Source: Chitinispirillaceae bacterium
Lineage (GTDB): Bacteria; Fibrobacterota; Chitinivibrionia; Chitinivibrionales; Chitinispirillaceae
Length of the DNA: 53,950 nt
Reading direction: 5' to 3'
Assembly (NCBI GenBank): GCA_016929415.1
Contig: JAFGIW010000184.1
Coordinates: 1-53,950, forward strand
Below are positions 1 to 9,807 of this stretch, one piece after another (within the stretch, counting starts at the first letter, position 1; every line of letters starts with the position of its first letter). The translations under genes were made by a program, and so were the position numbers. The notes beneath the pieces were generated by a model. That model did no database searches. It was not told where the DNA came from and was given only the letters and a program-made list of their open reading frames with translations.

Positions 1-284
1 GCTTCGATGGCGGTATCAAGCGTGGGAAAGCCGGTCGTCATGAGCACCGGCAGCGCGCCGTTCGTTTCCTTGACATGTTTGAGAAGGTCGACGCCGGAAA
101 TTCCCGGCATCTTGATGTCGGAAATGATCAGATGGACGGCAGTCCGGCCAAGGACCTCAAGCGCTTCTTCACCGCTCGATGCCATGGTGACATTGTAGCC
201 GTCTTTCTTCAAATACTGACCCAGAACTTCACATATCGAGAATTCGTCGTCAACGACCAGAATATGTTTTTTTTCAGGTTCCAT
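1..284 (-). CDS. Response regulator receiver domain (partial, runs off window)
   Basis: The reading frame is open to the window edge, so only about 94 N-terminal residues are seen. It begins MEPEKKHILVVDDE and has a CheY-like receiver fold: acidic pair D12/D13, phospho-acceptor D56 in LIISDIKMPG, and the Thr of VLMTTG at about 83-84. The output domain, if any, lies outside the window. The ATG (282-284) sits inside the last codons of kdsB (11 nt overlap), which suggests translational coupling. The missing C-terminus means the regulated process cannot be named. The receiver assignment is secure. Confidence 0.88.
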   Translation of the reverse strand, partial: MEPEKKHILVVDDEFSICEVLGQYLKKDGYNVTMASSGEEALEVLGRTAVHLIISDIKMPGISGVDLLKHVKETNGALPVLMTTGFPTLDTAIE

Positions 285-1008
285 ATTCGTTTCCAGCTAC
301 CTGGAGACGAAAGCGTTCCAGATCTTCCGGCGTGTCAATACCGAACGAATCAAAATCATATACAAGGCACCGTATCCTCATCCCGTTCTCCAATGCCCGG
401 AGCTGCTCGAGCCGCTCCGCGTGTTCGAGCGCTCCCTCCCGAAAGGTGCAAAACCGCTTGAGGCCTTCTAATGTAAATCCATAGATTCCCGTATGTTTAT
501 AGCACGGCGCGCCGTCTTCCCGTTCAAACGGTATCGGTGCACGGGAAAAATAGAGCGCCTCGTTTCGGTGGTCAATGACTGCCTTGACCACATCGGGGTC
601 TTTTTTTTCTTCAATTGTAGCATGAGAGACGACGGTTAGCAAGTAATTGTCATCAATTTGTTTAAGCGCGGTTGAAAATGCTCTTAAAAGATCGCCGGGG
701 ATCCGGGGCTCATCTCCCTGCAGGTTGACGACGTGGGTACAGGGAAACCTCCTGGCAGCTTCAAACACCCGGTCGGTGCCGCTGACATGGTCACGAGCAG
801 TCATCTCGGCCCTGCCGCCTGCCCCACGGACCACATCGGCGATACGTTCATCATCCGTTGCCACACAGATTTCATCAAACGCCCTCGACGCCATGGCGTT
901 TTTGTAAACATGGACGATAAGCGCAACGCCCCCGATTTCCTTGAGCGGTTTGCCCGGCAGCCGGGTCGAACCGAACCGGGCAGGAATGACAAAGAGCACA
1001 TACGCCAT
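274..1008 (-). CDS. kdsB: 3-deoxy-manno-octulosonate cytidylyltransferase (CMP-Kdo synthetase)
   Basis: KdsB activates Kdo with CTP to give CMP-Kdo, the donor for the LPS inner core, in the cytoplasm. At 244 residues it has the usual family length. The nucleotide-binding N-terminus VIPARFGSTRLPGKPL (8-22), ATDDE (50-54) and the metal-binding NLQGDEP block (95-101, D99) are all visible. A GGAGGGG Shine-Dalgarno precedes the ATG at 1008. It follows gatC by 59 nt and overlaps the receiver gene. Its presence argues for a Gram-negative envelope. Confidence 0.95.
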   Translation of the reverse strand: MAYVLFVIPARFGSTRLPGKPLKEIGGVALIVHVYKNAMASRAFDEICVATDDERIADVVRGAGGRAEMTARDHVSGTDRVFEAARRFPCTHVVNLQGDEPRIPGDLLRAFSTALKQIDDNYLLTVVSHATIEEKKDPDVVKAVIDHRNEALYFSRAPIPFEREDGAPCYKHTGIYGFTLEGLKRFCTFREGALEHAERLEQLRALENGMRIRCLVYDFDSFGIDTPEDLERFRLQVAGNEYGT

Positions 1009-1067
1009 TTACCGCGCCCCTCCAGCCTGCGATACTTTTCTAGTATTCCGCTTCATCTGCACCGGCC

Positions 1068-1355
1068 TCATCCATCGATCACTTTGGGAACCGCGAAATG
1101 GTTTTCCCTGATCTGCGGCCCGTTCTGAAGGATCTCATCGCGTTTCAGAGAGGGTACCGGTATATCATTTCGCAGCGCATCATGCCTCCGTGCCATGACG
1201 TTGGTTGCGTCCACCCCCTCGGTGGGTGCATGCCTGATCTGCTCGAAATATTCGAGAATCGATCCGAGCGACCGGGAGAATTGTTCCACCTCTTCCCCGG
1301 TCAGATTGAGCCGCGCCAGACGTGCGACATGAAGGACCTGCTCCCGGTCGATCAT
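1068..1355 (-). CDS. gatC: Asp-tRNA(Asn)/Glu-tRNA(Gln) amidotransferase subunit C
   Basis: This is the small subunit of GatCAB, which converts misacylated Glu-tRNA(Gln) or Asp-tRNA(Asn) to the correct amide. It is 95 residues with the family opening DREQVLHVARLARLNLTGEE, the LGSILEYFEQ helix and the C-terminal LKRDEILQNGPQIRENHFAVPKVI tail typical of GatC. GGAAGGAG lies 5 nt before the ATG. It sits 12 nt after the helicase stop. gatA and gatB are not adjacent, so the operon is split from the usual gatCAB arrangement. Confidence 0.93.
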   Translation of the reverse strand: MIDREQVLHVARLARLNLTGEEVEQFSRSLGSILEYFEQIRHAPTEGVDATNVMARRHDALRNDIPVPSLKRDEILQNGPQIRENHFAVPKVIDG

Positions 1356-1367
1356 AGAACTCCTTCC

Positions 1368-3617
1368 TCACTCCTGTTCGAAATTGGCGAACTTCGCCAT
1401 AAGTTTACGTCGCGTTCCGTCGTTGAATAACACCATCACCTTCATGTCGCTCCCGAAACCGCTGATACTGATAATGCGGCCTCGTCCATAATTTCTATGC
1501 CGGACTTGCTGCCCCATCCGGTATTCGACGACATCCTGTGAAAAATCGTCGTCTGCGCTAAACTGTTTCTGCCGGATTTTCCTGACGGGAATATCAGCAC
1601 GCGTAAACCTTACCGCCTCCCGGCCGGCAACGCGGGCCGCAGGCTCCCGTGGAGGGACCGCTCCGAAATTCCCGGTCTGATCATCCGCATCATACATCGA
1701 CGGATCGATTGCCTGAAGAAAACGGGACGGCGATTGCGGCAACAGTTCCCCGAAACGGTAACGACGGTCGACATACGAGCAAAAAAGCTGCTCCTTTGCC
1801 CGGGTCGCGCCGACATACAGCAGCCGTCGCTCCTCCTCAATTTTCATCTCGTCATCGAAGTTCTGCCGTGACGGCAGCAATCCCTCTTCAAGGCCGACAA
1901 GAAACACCCGGCCAAACTCCAGTCCCTTTGCACAGTGCAGCGTCATCAGGTTGACCGCGTCCTCCCGCTGTTCCCAGGTGTCCACGTCGCTTGCCAGTGA
2001 TACCTCTTCAAGAAACGCCGCGAGACTTCCGTCAGGATTCTCACGCGCCCATATGGCCAGCGCATTGAGCAGTTCATTGATGTTTTCGATACGGCCGGCA
2101 GCCTCTTCGGTGTGCTGATCGGCTAGGAGGTCCATATAGCCGGAAAGTTGCAGTACCTCCTTGAGCAGTTCGTGCGGCGATGTTCCCTCCCCGGCTTCAT
2201 CCCTCAGGAGTTCGAAAAACTCCCTAAGCTCCGAGAACCCCTTTTTCGAACGGCTTCCCAGTTCCTGAGGGTCGGATGCACAAAGTGTTTCAAGAAGCGA
2301 AGCGCCTTTTTCTGTTGCTTTCTGCGACAACGTTTCCAGGGCTTTCCCGCCCAGGCCGCGTGCCGGGACATTGTAAACACGCTCGAAGCTGACATTGTCG
2401 CGCGGGTTCACCAGCAGCCGGAGATAGGCGAGGCAATCCTTGATTTCAGCCCGTTCATAAAACCCGATGCCTCCTACCAGCACATAGGGGATCTGCTCTT
2501 TGCGAAATGCCTCCTCGAACACCCGCGACTGCGCGTTGGTGCGGAAGAGCAGGGCGATATCACCCCGCCGTACCTTTCCATTGCACGCTTTTTTAATCCG
2601 CTCGCCGATCGCCTGTGCCTCATGACGGTCATCCCGGTAGCGGGTAACCGCTACCCGCCTCCCTTTACCCATGGTGGTCCAGAGTTTTTTTTCGGCACGG
2701 CCGGCATTTCCGACAATCGCCGCATTGGCGAAATCGAGGATCGCACCGGTCGAACGGTAATTCTGCTCAAGTGTGAATATTTCCGTTGCGGGAAAGTGCT
2801 GCTCGAACATGAGGATGTTTTCGATCCGTGCGCCACGCCACCCGTAAATACTCTGGTCGTCGTCACCAACCGCGAAAATACGGTTATGGCGCCCGGCGAG
2901 CAGTTGCAGCAGATACCGCTGGGCCGTATTGGTGTCCTGATATTCATCGACAAGAACATATTCGAAACGCTGCCGGTACTGTTCGAGAACTTCATGATGC
3001 TCCCGCAACAGGACAACCGCATTCATGAGCAGATCGTCGAAATCCATCGCCTGCTGCTCGCAGAGCGTCTGTTGATAAACAGTATAGATCCGCACCAGTT
3101 CCTGTTCGCAAAACCCCACCGCACTTCCGCGCGCCTCGTCCGCCGAAACGCATTGATTTTTAAACCGGGAAATCTGCGCGAGGATCTGACGCGGCGAGGC
3201 CGTCCGGTCATCGATACCGAGCCGCTGCAGCACGCCGCGCAGAAGCGCCGTCCGGTCGGCGGTGTCGAAAATGGAAAAAGCGCTTCCGTAGCCGATATGC
3301 CTGCACTCGCTGCGGAGCAGACGCGCGCAGAGAGAATGAAACGTGCCGATCCACATTCCCCCGGTCGGCCGGCAGGCGAACCGTTCGACCCGAATGCGCA
3401 TCTCGCGCGCCGCTTTATTCGTGAAGGTTGCTGCAAACAGATGCAACGGCGGGATTCCCCGGTCGATCAGCCATGCGATTTTTGCGGTGAGTACCCTTGT
3501 TTTGCCCGTTCCCGCACCGGCGAACACCAGTTGCGGCCCACTATCATACACCACCGCGTCCCGCTGGACGCTGTTGAGTACCAGGCGGCCGAGGATGCCG
3601 CTTTCCGTATCAATCAT
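1368..3617 (-). CDS. UvrD/PcrA-type superfamily 1 DNA helicase
   Basis: This is a 3'-5' ATP-dependent helicase of DNA repair and recombination. The 749 residues match the PcrA/UvrD length. Visible elements are the Q motif LNSVQRDAV (14-22), Walker A AGAGTGKT (33-40), motif II VDEYQDTN, motif III DDDQSIYGWRGA, motif IV EQNYRSTG, the VNLMTLHCAKGLEF block and LLYVGATRAKEQL. The last ~60 residues (VGQQVRHRNYGRGRIISISG-like) form the Tudor-like tail seen in PcrA/UvrD. The start overlaps the pilB-like stop by 8 nt, which indicates coupled translation. Whether it is the main UvrD, PcrA or a paralogue cannot be told from this window. Confidence 0.93.
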   Translation of the reverse strand: MIDTESGILGRLVLNSVQRDAVVYDSGPQLVFAGAGTGKTRVLTAKIAWLIDRGIPPLHLFAATFTNKAAREMRIRVERFACRPTGGMWIGTFHSLCARLLRSECRHIGYGSAFSIFDTADRTALLRGVLQRLGIDDRTASPRQILAQISRFKNQCVSADEARGSAVGFCEQELVRIYTVYQQTLCEQQAMDFDDLLMNAVVLLREHHEVLEQYRQRFEYVLVDEYQDTNTAQRYLLQLLAGRHNRIFAVGDDDQSIYGWRGARIENILMFEQHFPATEIFTLEQNYRSTGAILDFANAAIVGNAGRAEKKLWTTMGKGRRVAVTRYRDDRHEAQAIGERIKKACNGKVRRGDIALLFRTNAQSRVFEEAFRKEQIPYVLVGGIGFYERAEIKDCLAYLRLLVNPRDNVSFERVYNVPARGLGGKALETLSQKATEKGASLLETLCASDPQELGSRSKKGFSELREFFELLRDEAGEGTSPHELLKEVLQLSGYMDLLADQHTEEAAGRIENINELLNALAIWARENPDGSLAAFLEEVSLASDVDTWEQREDAVNLMTLHCAKGLEFGRVFLVGLEEGLLPSRQNFDDEMKIEEERRLLYVGATRAKEQLFCSYVDRRYRFGELLPQSPSRFLQAIDPSMYDADDQTGNFGAVPPREPAARVAGREAVRFTRADIPVRKIRQKQFSADDDFSQDVVEYRMGQQVRHRNYGRGRIISISGFGSDMKVMVLFNDGTRRKLMAKFANFEQE

Positions 3618-5496
3618 CCTGTGTGGCTCCTAGCACCTGTTCGATGGTCGTCACTCCTTCGATAACCTTCCGTAAACCATCGCGGCGGAGCGAATCGAAA
3701 TCCCCCCGCTTGAGGGCGTGCTGCTTGATCAGATCCGCGGGTTGCCGCTGCAGTATCATCTTCGTCATCTGTTCATCAGGTGTAAGGAGCTCGTACAGCC
3801 CGAGCCTTCCTTTATATCCGGTATGGTTGCAGAATTTACACCCTTTCCCCCGGTAAACCTGCGTGCCGGGCCGCAGACCGGTCCGTGCAAGGACCTCCGG
3901 ATCGGGAGTATACAGTTCATGGCATCGGGGACAAAGCCGGCGCACCAGTCGCTGCGCGAGAACGCCGATGACGGTGGAGGTGATAAGGAACGGTTCGACA
4001 CCCATATCAAGCAGGCGCGTATAGGCGCTCGGCGAATCGTTGGTGTGCAGCGTGGAGAAGACCAGGTGCCCGGTAAGAGCGGCCTGGATCGCCATCTGGC
4101 AGGTTTCCGTGTCGCGCATCTCGCCGATCATGATGACGTCGGGGTCCTGGCGCAGGATCGCCCGCATCCCATCTGCAAAAGTAAATCCCGCACGCGGCAT
4201 GATCTGTCCCTGACAGATGCCGTCGAGGTGCATTTCGACCGGGTCCTCCATGGTAACGATATTCAGTGAAATATCATAAATAAGCTGTAAAGCGGTATAC
4301 AATGTCGAACTCTTGCCGCTGCCGGTCGGCCCGGTAACCAGGACGATGCCGTCGGGCCGTTTGATCAGATTGTTGAATAGTTCACTTGTCTTTGGAAGAA
4401 AACCGAGCTGATCAAGTGTTAACTGTTTCGAATCCGGATCGAGAATTCTCATGACGATCTTTTCGTTGACCCCCCTTTTACGGGTCATTACCGGATAGGA
4501 TGAGACGCGCAGGTCGATCTCACGTCCCTCGTGCCGTATCTGGAACCTGCCGTCCTGGGGTTTGCGTCTTTCGGCGATATCCATCCCGGCCATGATTTTC
4601 AAGCGTGAAGTGATCTGCGCCCTCAGCTGCAAGGGAATGGAATTTTTTTCCTGCAGATCGCCGTCGATGCGATAGCGCAACCGGACGTACTTTTCGAGCG
4701 GTTCGAGATGGATATCCGAGGCACCCTCCTCGATCGCCTTGTTGATCATCAGGTTGACCAGTTTGATGACCTGTGCGCCCTCCTCATCGGTCACCGTTTC
4801 AGTTCCCTCTTCGGTGGCGACGAGATCGAGTTCCTCATTGCCGGTGACCTCGCCGAGTAAGGTCGACATGTCTTCGAGCTCATCGCTGTAATTTTTCTCG
4901 ATTGCCTCGATAATGCTCTTTTCAGTCGCAATGACCGGTTCGATCTCCTTGCCGGTCTTGAATTTTAAGTGATCGATCGTCCGCAGATTGGTCGGATCGG
5001 CCATCGCCATGGTAATGACGCCTTCCTGTTGGAAGAGCGGAATCACCTTATATTTTTCCGCCATTTCTTTTGGAACTATGCGGACGAGCTTGCGGGAAAA
5101 ACTGAAATTTTCAAGCACGACATGCTGTATATCAAGCTGGGCGCTCAATATATCGACAAGCTTCATTTCTGATATAAAGCCGAGTTTGACGAGGCACTTG
5201 CCCAGCCGCATGCCGCTTTTCCGCTGTTCCTCCAGCCCTCTCTGCAGCTGTTCTTGGGTAATGAGCCCCTGCTCGAGGAGCACCTCCCCGATCCGTTTGC
5301 GCTGGTCGAGCTGGATCTGCTGCCCCAGCACGCTTTGCAATTCGTCCTCGCTGATATAGCCGAGCTTGACAAGAACGATTCCCAGGCTGACCCCGGTCCG
5401 CTTGTGCTCCTGGAGCGCGAAGAGCAGCTGCTCTTCGTTGATCATCCCCTGGGCGATCAGAATTTCACCGAGTTTTTTCCGACGACGCTCCATCAT
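3610..5496 (-). CDS. GspE/PilB family secretion or pilus-extension ATPase with tandem MshEN domains
   Basis: This hexameric ATPase would power type IV pilus extension or type II secretion at the inner membrane. Four repeats of the pattern [KR]-[LI]-G-x2-L-x3-G-x-I-x4-L-x3-L lie at about 9-32, 37-60, 69-92 and 97-120, i.e. two MshEN domains, a known c-di-GMP-binding fold. The core follows: Walker A GPTGSGKSS (389-397), Asp box near 417, Walker B-like DVIMIGEMRD (453-462), His box STLHTND, and a C4 zinc site (C522, C525, C553, C556). The length of 628 is slightly long because of the doubled N-terminus. No pilin or platform genes are adjacent, so pilus versus T2SS cannot be decided. Confidence 0.9.
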   Translation of the reverse strand: MMERRRKKLGEILIAQGMINEEQLLFALQEHKRTGVSLGIVLVKLGYISEDELQSVLGQQIQLDQRKRIGEVLLEQGLITQEQLQRGLEEQRKSGMRLGKCLVKLGFISEMKLVDILSAQLDIQHVVLENFSFSRKLVRIVPKEMAEKYKVIPLFQQEGVITMAMADPTNLRTIDHLKFKTGKEIEPVIATEKSIIEAIEKNYSDELEDMSTLLGEVTGNEELDLVATEEGTETVTDEEGAQVIKLVNLMINKAIEEGASDIHLEPLEKYVRLRYRIDGDLQEKNSIPLQLRAQITSRLKIMAGMDIAERRKPQDGRFQIRHEGREIDLRVSSYPVMTRKRGVNEKIVMRILDPDSKQLTLDQLGFLPKTSELFNNLIKRPDGIVLVTGPTGSGKSSTLYTALQLIYDISLNIVTMEDPVEMHLDGICQGQIMPRAGFTFADGMRAILRQDPDVIMIGEMRDTETCQMAIQAALTGHLVFSTLHTNDSPSAYTRLLDMGVEPFLITSTVIGVLAQRLVRRLCPRCHELYTPDPEVLARTGLRPGTQVYRGKGCKFCNHTGYKGRLGLYELLTPDEQMTKMILQRQPADLIKQHALKRGDFDSLRRDGLRKVIEGVTTIEQVLGATQDD

Positions 5497-5588
5497 TTCA
5501 GCCTGCCGTGTGCCAAGGTAACGGATAATTTTACAAAAAGTAATAGTTAACGATCTGCACTTGAACCAAAAATAGCTGATCTCACCGT

Positions 5589-6689
5589 TTACTGCAAGAG
5601 AGCACCGGCATGATCGTACCCCGCTGCGGGAAGCGGATCAACCGTCCCGCCCTGCCGCATCGCGACCCCCTGCACTGCTGCGGTGCATTCACCGATACAG
5701 AGCGGCGTACAACCGTCCGCAGCCCGTGTACAGACGGCCGGGTTGAAATCGGCGGAAGCCGCAAAAAGCAGCTCATAATCCTCTCCGCCATGAAAAAACC
5801 ATTGATCCCACTGACGCCCGGTTTCCCGACTTAATTGTACCATTGCCTGCGGCACCTGTGAAGGGTCGGCCTGTAAAATTATCCCGCAACCGTTTTCATG
5901 GGCAAGCGTGCGGCAATCCTTCGAAAGCCCATCGGAGAGGTCCATCATTGCGTGGACCGCCGTATCGGCAGCCAGCAGCATGCCTACCCCGATACGCGCT
6001 ACCGGCCTGATATGAGCATCAGCAAACGATTGATAACGGACGGGTATCGCGTTTCTGCCCCGCGTCTGTAAAAGATGCAGGCCGGCGGCGCTCCTGCCGG
6101 GAAAGCCGCTCACCCACACTTTGTCGCCGGACTGCATTCCTTTGCGCAAAAGCACGCGCTGCCCGGCCGCCACCCTTCCGATGAGGGTGATACCGATGAC
6201 CCACTGCCCCCCCAGCGAAAGATCGCCGCCGACAACCGGGAAGTGCCACCGTTTGCATGCCTCGTTAAAACCGCGATACAATTCTTCAACCTGTTGCGCG
6301 CCGCCGCTTCCGCGCTCCGGAATCACCAACTGCACGAAAGCTCCATCCGGCAGGGCCCCCATCGCGGCGCAATCGCTGAGATTCGACACCATCGCACGAT
6401 ACCCGATCTCCCGCATGCTCATATACGAACGAGAAAAATGGACGTTCTCCACCGAGAGATCGGTAGTGATAATAAGACGGTTTCCTTCAGGATCATACCG
6501 TATTGCCGCATCATCGCCGATACCCTGCTCATAATAATTTCCCTCGTGCGTTCCCAGTACCGACTGTATCCGGGAGATCAGCTCATACTCGGCGGAAGGA
6601 AAGGGGCGCTGCTGCATGGAATACTCGATAAAACAGGTTGAATTCAAGCAAAATATATCTTCCGGAAGATCCCCATTTACTATTTTCAT
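5589..6689 (-). CDS. thiL: Thiamine-monophosphate kinase
   Basis: ThiL phosphorylates thiamine monophosphate to the diphosphate cofactor. The conserved core includes SAEYELISRIQ, GIGDDAAI, the LSVENVHF block, VSNLSDCAAMGALPDGAFVQLVIP, GGDLSLGGQWVIGITLIG, MDLSDGLSKD and FHGGEDYELLF. Two starts are possible. The ATG at 6689 has a good AGGAAGG Shine-Dalgarno and is given here. The ATG at 6617 (MQQRPFPSAE) fits the usual ThiL N-terminus better but lacks a clear ribosome site, and the 24 extra residues are AT-rich. It diverges from the sugar kinase gene and is 92 nt upstream of the ATPase operon. Confidence 0.9.
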   Translation of the reverse strand: MKIVNGDLPEDIFCLNSTCFIEYSMQQRPFPSAEYELISRIQSVLGTHEGNYYEQGIGDDAAIRYDPEGNRLIITTDLSVENVHFSRSYMSMREIGYRAMVSNLSDCAAMGALPDGAFVQLVIPERGSGGAQQVEELYRGFNEACKRWHFPVVGGDLSLGGQWVIGITLIGRVAAGQRVLLRKGMQSGDKVWVSGFPGRSAAGLHLLQTRGRNAIPVRYQSFADAHIRPVARIGVGMLLAADTAVHAMMDLSDGLSKDCRTLAHENGCGIILQADPSQVPQAMVQLSRETGRQWDQWFFHGGEDYELLFAASADFNPAVCTRAADGCTPLCIGECTAAVQGVAMRQGGTVDPLPAAGYDHAGALLQ

Positions 6690-6711
6690 TTATCCTTCCT
6701 GGAGAATAACT

Positions 6712-7731
6712 ATGCACATGCCCTTTTCCGCACTGCCGACAAAAAAGAAAATCGCCGCTGTCGGTTCGGCGCTTGTCGATATCTGTCTGATTGAAGACGA
6801 GGCATATCTTGCCGCCACCGGCGCCCCCAAAGGCGGCATGACCATTACCACCAGCCGCCATATTCAGGAACTGCTCGGCCGTTCGGAAAACAGGCCGATC
6901 ATCGTTCCCGGTGGCTCGGCGTGCAACACTATTCTCGGTATCGGGAAACTGGGCAACAGCGCCCGTTTCATCGGTAAACGCGGCAACGACAACTACGGTA
7001 CCCTTTTCGAAGAGGGTGTTCATTCCCACGGCGTCGAACCGGTTCTGCAGACAAGCAGCACTCCGACCGGAAACGTTCTTTCAATCATTACTCCCGACGC
7101 ACAGCGTACCATGTTCACCTTCCTGGGCGCATCCTCGGAAATGGATCCGGGCGCAATCACCCCTGATCTCTTTACCGATGTCGCTCTTGTTCACATTGAA
7201 GGGTATCTTCTCTTCAATCACGACCTTATTTGCGCCACCCTCAAAGCCGCAAAAACCGCCGGAGTGCTCATCTCGCTCGACCTCGCCAGCTTCACCGTGG
7301 TGGAAACATCAAAATCGCTGCTCGAAACATTATGCGAACAGTATGTCGATATTCTCATAGCCAATGAGGATGAGGCACGGGCATTCACCGGTTTTTCCGA
7401 TGAGAAACAAGCCCTTGATGCTTTGTCGCGCAAAACCGATTGCGCGGTGCTCAAAGTTGGAAAGAGGGGGAGTTACATCACCCACAACGGGACCACGATA
7501 ACCGTGCCGCGCATGGGAGACGGACATGCGGTCGACACCACCGGTGCCGGGGACCTATGGGCCGCCGGTTTTCTTTTCGGCCTAGTGAACGGTTTTCCGC
7601 TCGATGCCTGTGGAAAAATCGGCTCCGCGTGCGGTTATGAGGTCTGTCAGGTTATCGGAGCACAAATCCCCGATGCAGGATGGAAAAGAATCAGGCTATT
7701 ATTTGACGATTTTTCTTGCGTTCGGTGCTGA
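6712..7731 (+). CDS. PfkB-family carbohydrate/nucleoside kinase (adenosine kinase-like)
   Basis: This is a ribokinase-fold sugar or nucleoside kinase of 339 residues. The family signatures are AAVGSALVDI at the N-terminus, the PGGSACNTILGIGKLG glycine motif, GKRGNDNYG, and the C-terminal VDTTGAGDLWAAGFLFGL with the catalytic Asp in GAGD near residue 276. The start at 6712 has GGAG 7 nt upstream; an upstream in-frame ATG at 6616 would read through the divergent control region and was not used. Substrate specificity cannot be inferred; adenosine kinase-like members are the closest by overall layout. Confidence 0.88.
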   Translation: MHMPFSALPTKKKIAAVGSALVDICLIEDEAYLAATGAPKGGMTITTSRHIQELLGRSENRPIIVPGGSACNTILGIGKLGNSARFIGKRGNDNYGTLFEEGVHSHGVEPVLQTSSTPTGNVLSIITPDAQRTMFTFLGASSEMDPGAITPDLFTDVALVHIEGYLLFNHDLICATLKAAKTAGVLISLDLASFTVVETSKSLLETLCEQYVDILIANEDEARAFTGFSDEKQALDALSRKTDCAVLKVGKRGSYITHNGTTITVPRMGDGHAVDTTGAGDLWAAGFLFGLVNGFPLDACGKIGSACGYEVCQVIGAQIPDAGWKRIRLLFDDFSCVRC

Positions 7732-7835
7732 GAACAATTATTTACCATTTAATGGACATTTGTCGCTGATCGTGAGGAGCCCATTCTCTAGTCAGTCTGT
7801 CAATGCATCTGCAACGTTTCTCATGGAGGTTTTTT

Positions 7836-8153
7836 GTGGCCAGTAAGTTATATGTCGGTAATCTCCCCTTCAATGCTACCGAAGAGGGGGTAAAGAATTT
7901 TTTTTCACCGATCGGTGAGGTGACATCGGTTAAAATCATCACGGATCGCGATACGGGAAGATCACGTGGTTTCTGTTTTGTCGAAATGCAGAACGCTGAT
8001 GCCGCAATCACCGAACTCAACGGCAAAGAGATGGAAGGCCGTAAAATCACGGTCAATGAAGCACGCGAACGCGAACAGCGCGGCGGGGGAGGCGGCGGTT
8101 ACCGTGGCGGCGGGGGGGACGGTTTCAAGAAACGATTCAATTACCGGGAATGA
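7836..8153 (+). CDS. RRM-domain RNA-binding protein with Gly-rich tail
   Basis: This is a single RNA recognition motif protein of 105 residues. RNP2 is LYVGNLPF near the N-terminus and RNP1 is RSRGFCFVEM. The C-terminus is a short Arg/Gly tail (RGGGGGGYRGGGG) followed by FKKRFNYRE, as in bacterial cold-inducible Rbp proteins. The start is GTG at 7836, chosen because GGAGG lies 6 nt upstream and the RRM begins four codons later; an ATG at 7803 would add residues outside the fold. A strong terminator follows the stop. Role is inferred: RNA chaperone or post-transcriptional regulator. Confidence 0.9.
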   Translation: MASKLYVGNLPFNATEEGVKNFFSPIGEVTSVKIITDRDTGRSRGFCFVEMQNADAAITELNGKEMEGRKITVNEAREREQRGGGGGGYRGGGGDGFKKRFNYRE

Positions 8154-8156
8154 AAT

Positions 8157-8188
8157 AAAAAACGGGCCGCTGAAGCGGCCCGTTTTTT
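8157..8188 (+). terminator. Strong intrinsic terminator, probably bidirectional
   Basis: A perfect stem aaaacgggccgc / gcggcccgtttt with a TGAA tetraloop is followed by a T-run. The A-run on the left side gives a T-run on the opposite strand, so it could also end the convergent sigma-54 activator transcript, whose stop is at 8206. Confidence 0.93.
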
Positions 8189-8205
8189 ATCACCTATCAC
8201 CGCCG

Positions 8206-9621
<1,416 letters not shown>

Positions 9622-9636
9622 TTAAATCCTTCCTGC

Positions 9637-9696
9637 TGTTGCAACACCTTGTTGCAAATCAACGATCAGTCGCGTTGCGACCTGTTGCAATTGCAA
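9637..9696 (+). promoter_or_regulatory. Cluster of GTTGCAAC-type sites, probable enhancer (UAS) for the sigma-54 activator
   Basis: The 8-bp palindrome GTTGCAAC, or close variants, occurs at 9638-9645 (perfect, inside TGTTGCAACA), 9651-9658 (GTTGCAAA), 9674-9681 (GTTGCGAC) and 9684-9691 (GTTGCAAT, running into another TTGCAA). The cluster sits about 55-115 bp upstream of the -24/-12 element and just upstream of the activator's own start. That is the position expected for enhancer-binding protein sites and would also allow autoregulation. Binding is inferred, not shown. Confidence 0.7.
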
Positions 9697-9748
9697 TATA
9701 CCATTTTACGCTATCCATATAAAACCCCATTTTGATCCAATATATAAG

Positions 9749-9765
9749 TGGCACAACGATTGCAT
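9749..9765 (+). promoter_or_regulatory. Sigma-54 (-24/-12) promoter of the thioredoxin operon
   Basis: TGGCACAACGATTGCAT matches the sigma-54 consensus TGGCAC-N5-TTGCW exactly, with 10 bp between the invariant GG and GC. Transcription would start near 9776, about 30 nt before the thioredoxin ATG. No competing sigma-70 promoter is obvious. Confidence 0.92.
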
Positions 9766-9807
9766 AATTTCCTCTATAATAATTGAACTACCAACAGGGA
9801 GGAAACT

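Noticed and set aside
2148..3665. 505-residue plus-strand ORF antisense to the helicase gene
   Set aside because: It lies wholly inside a clear UvrD/PcrA gene, has no ribosome site or recognisable motif, and reflects codon bias of the opposite strand.
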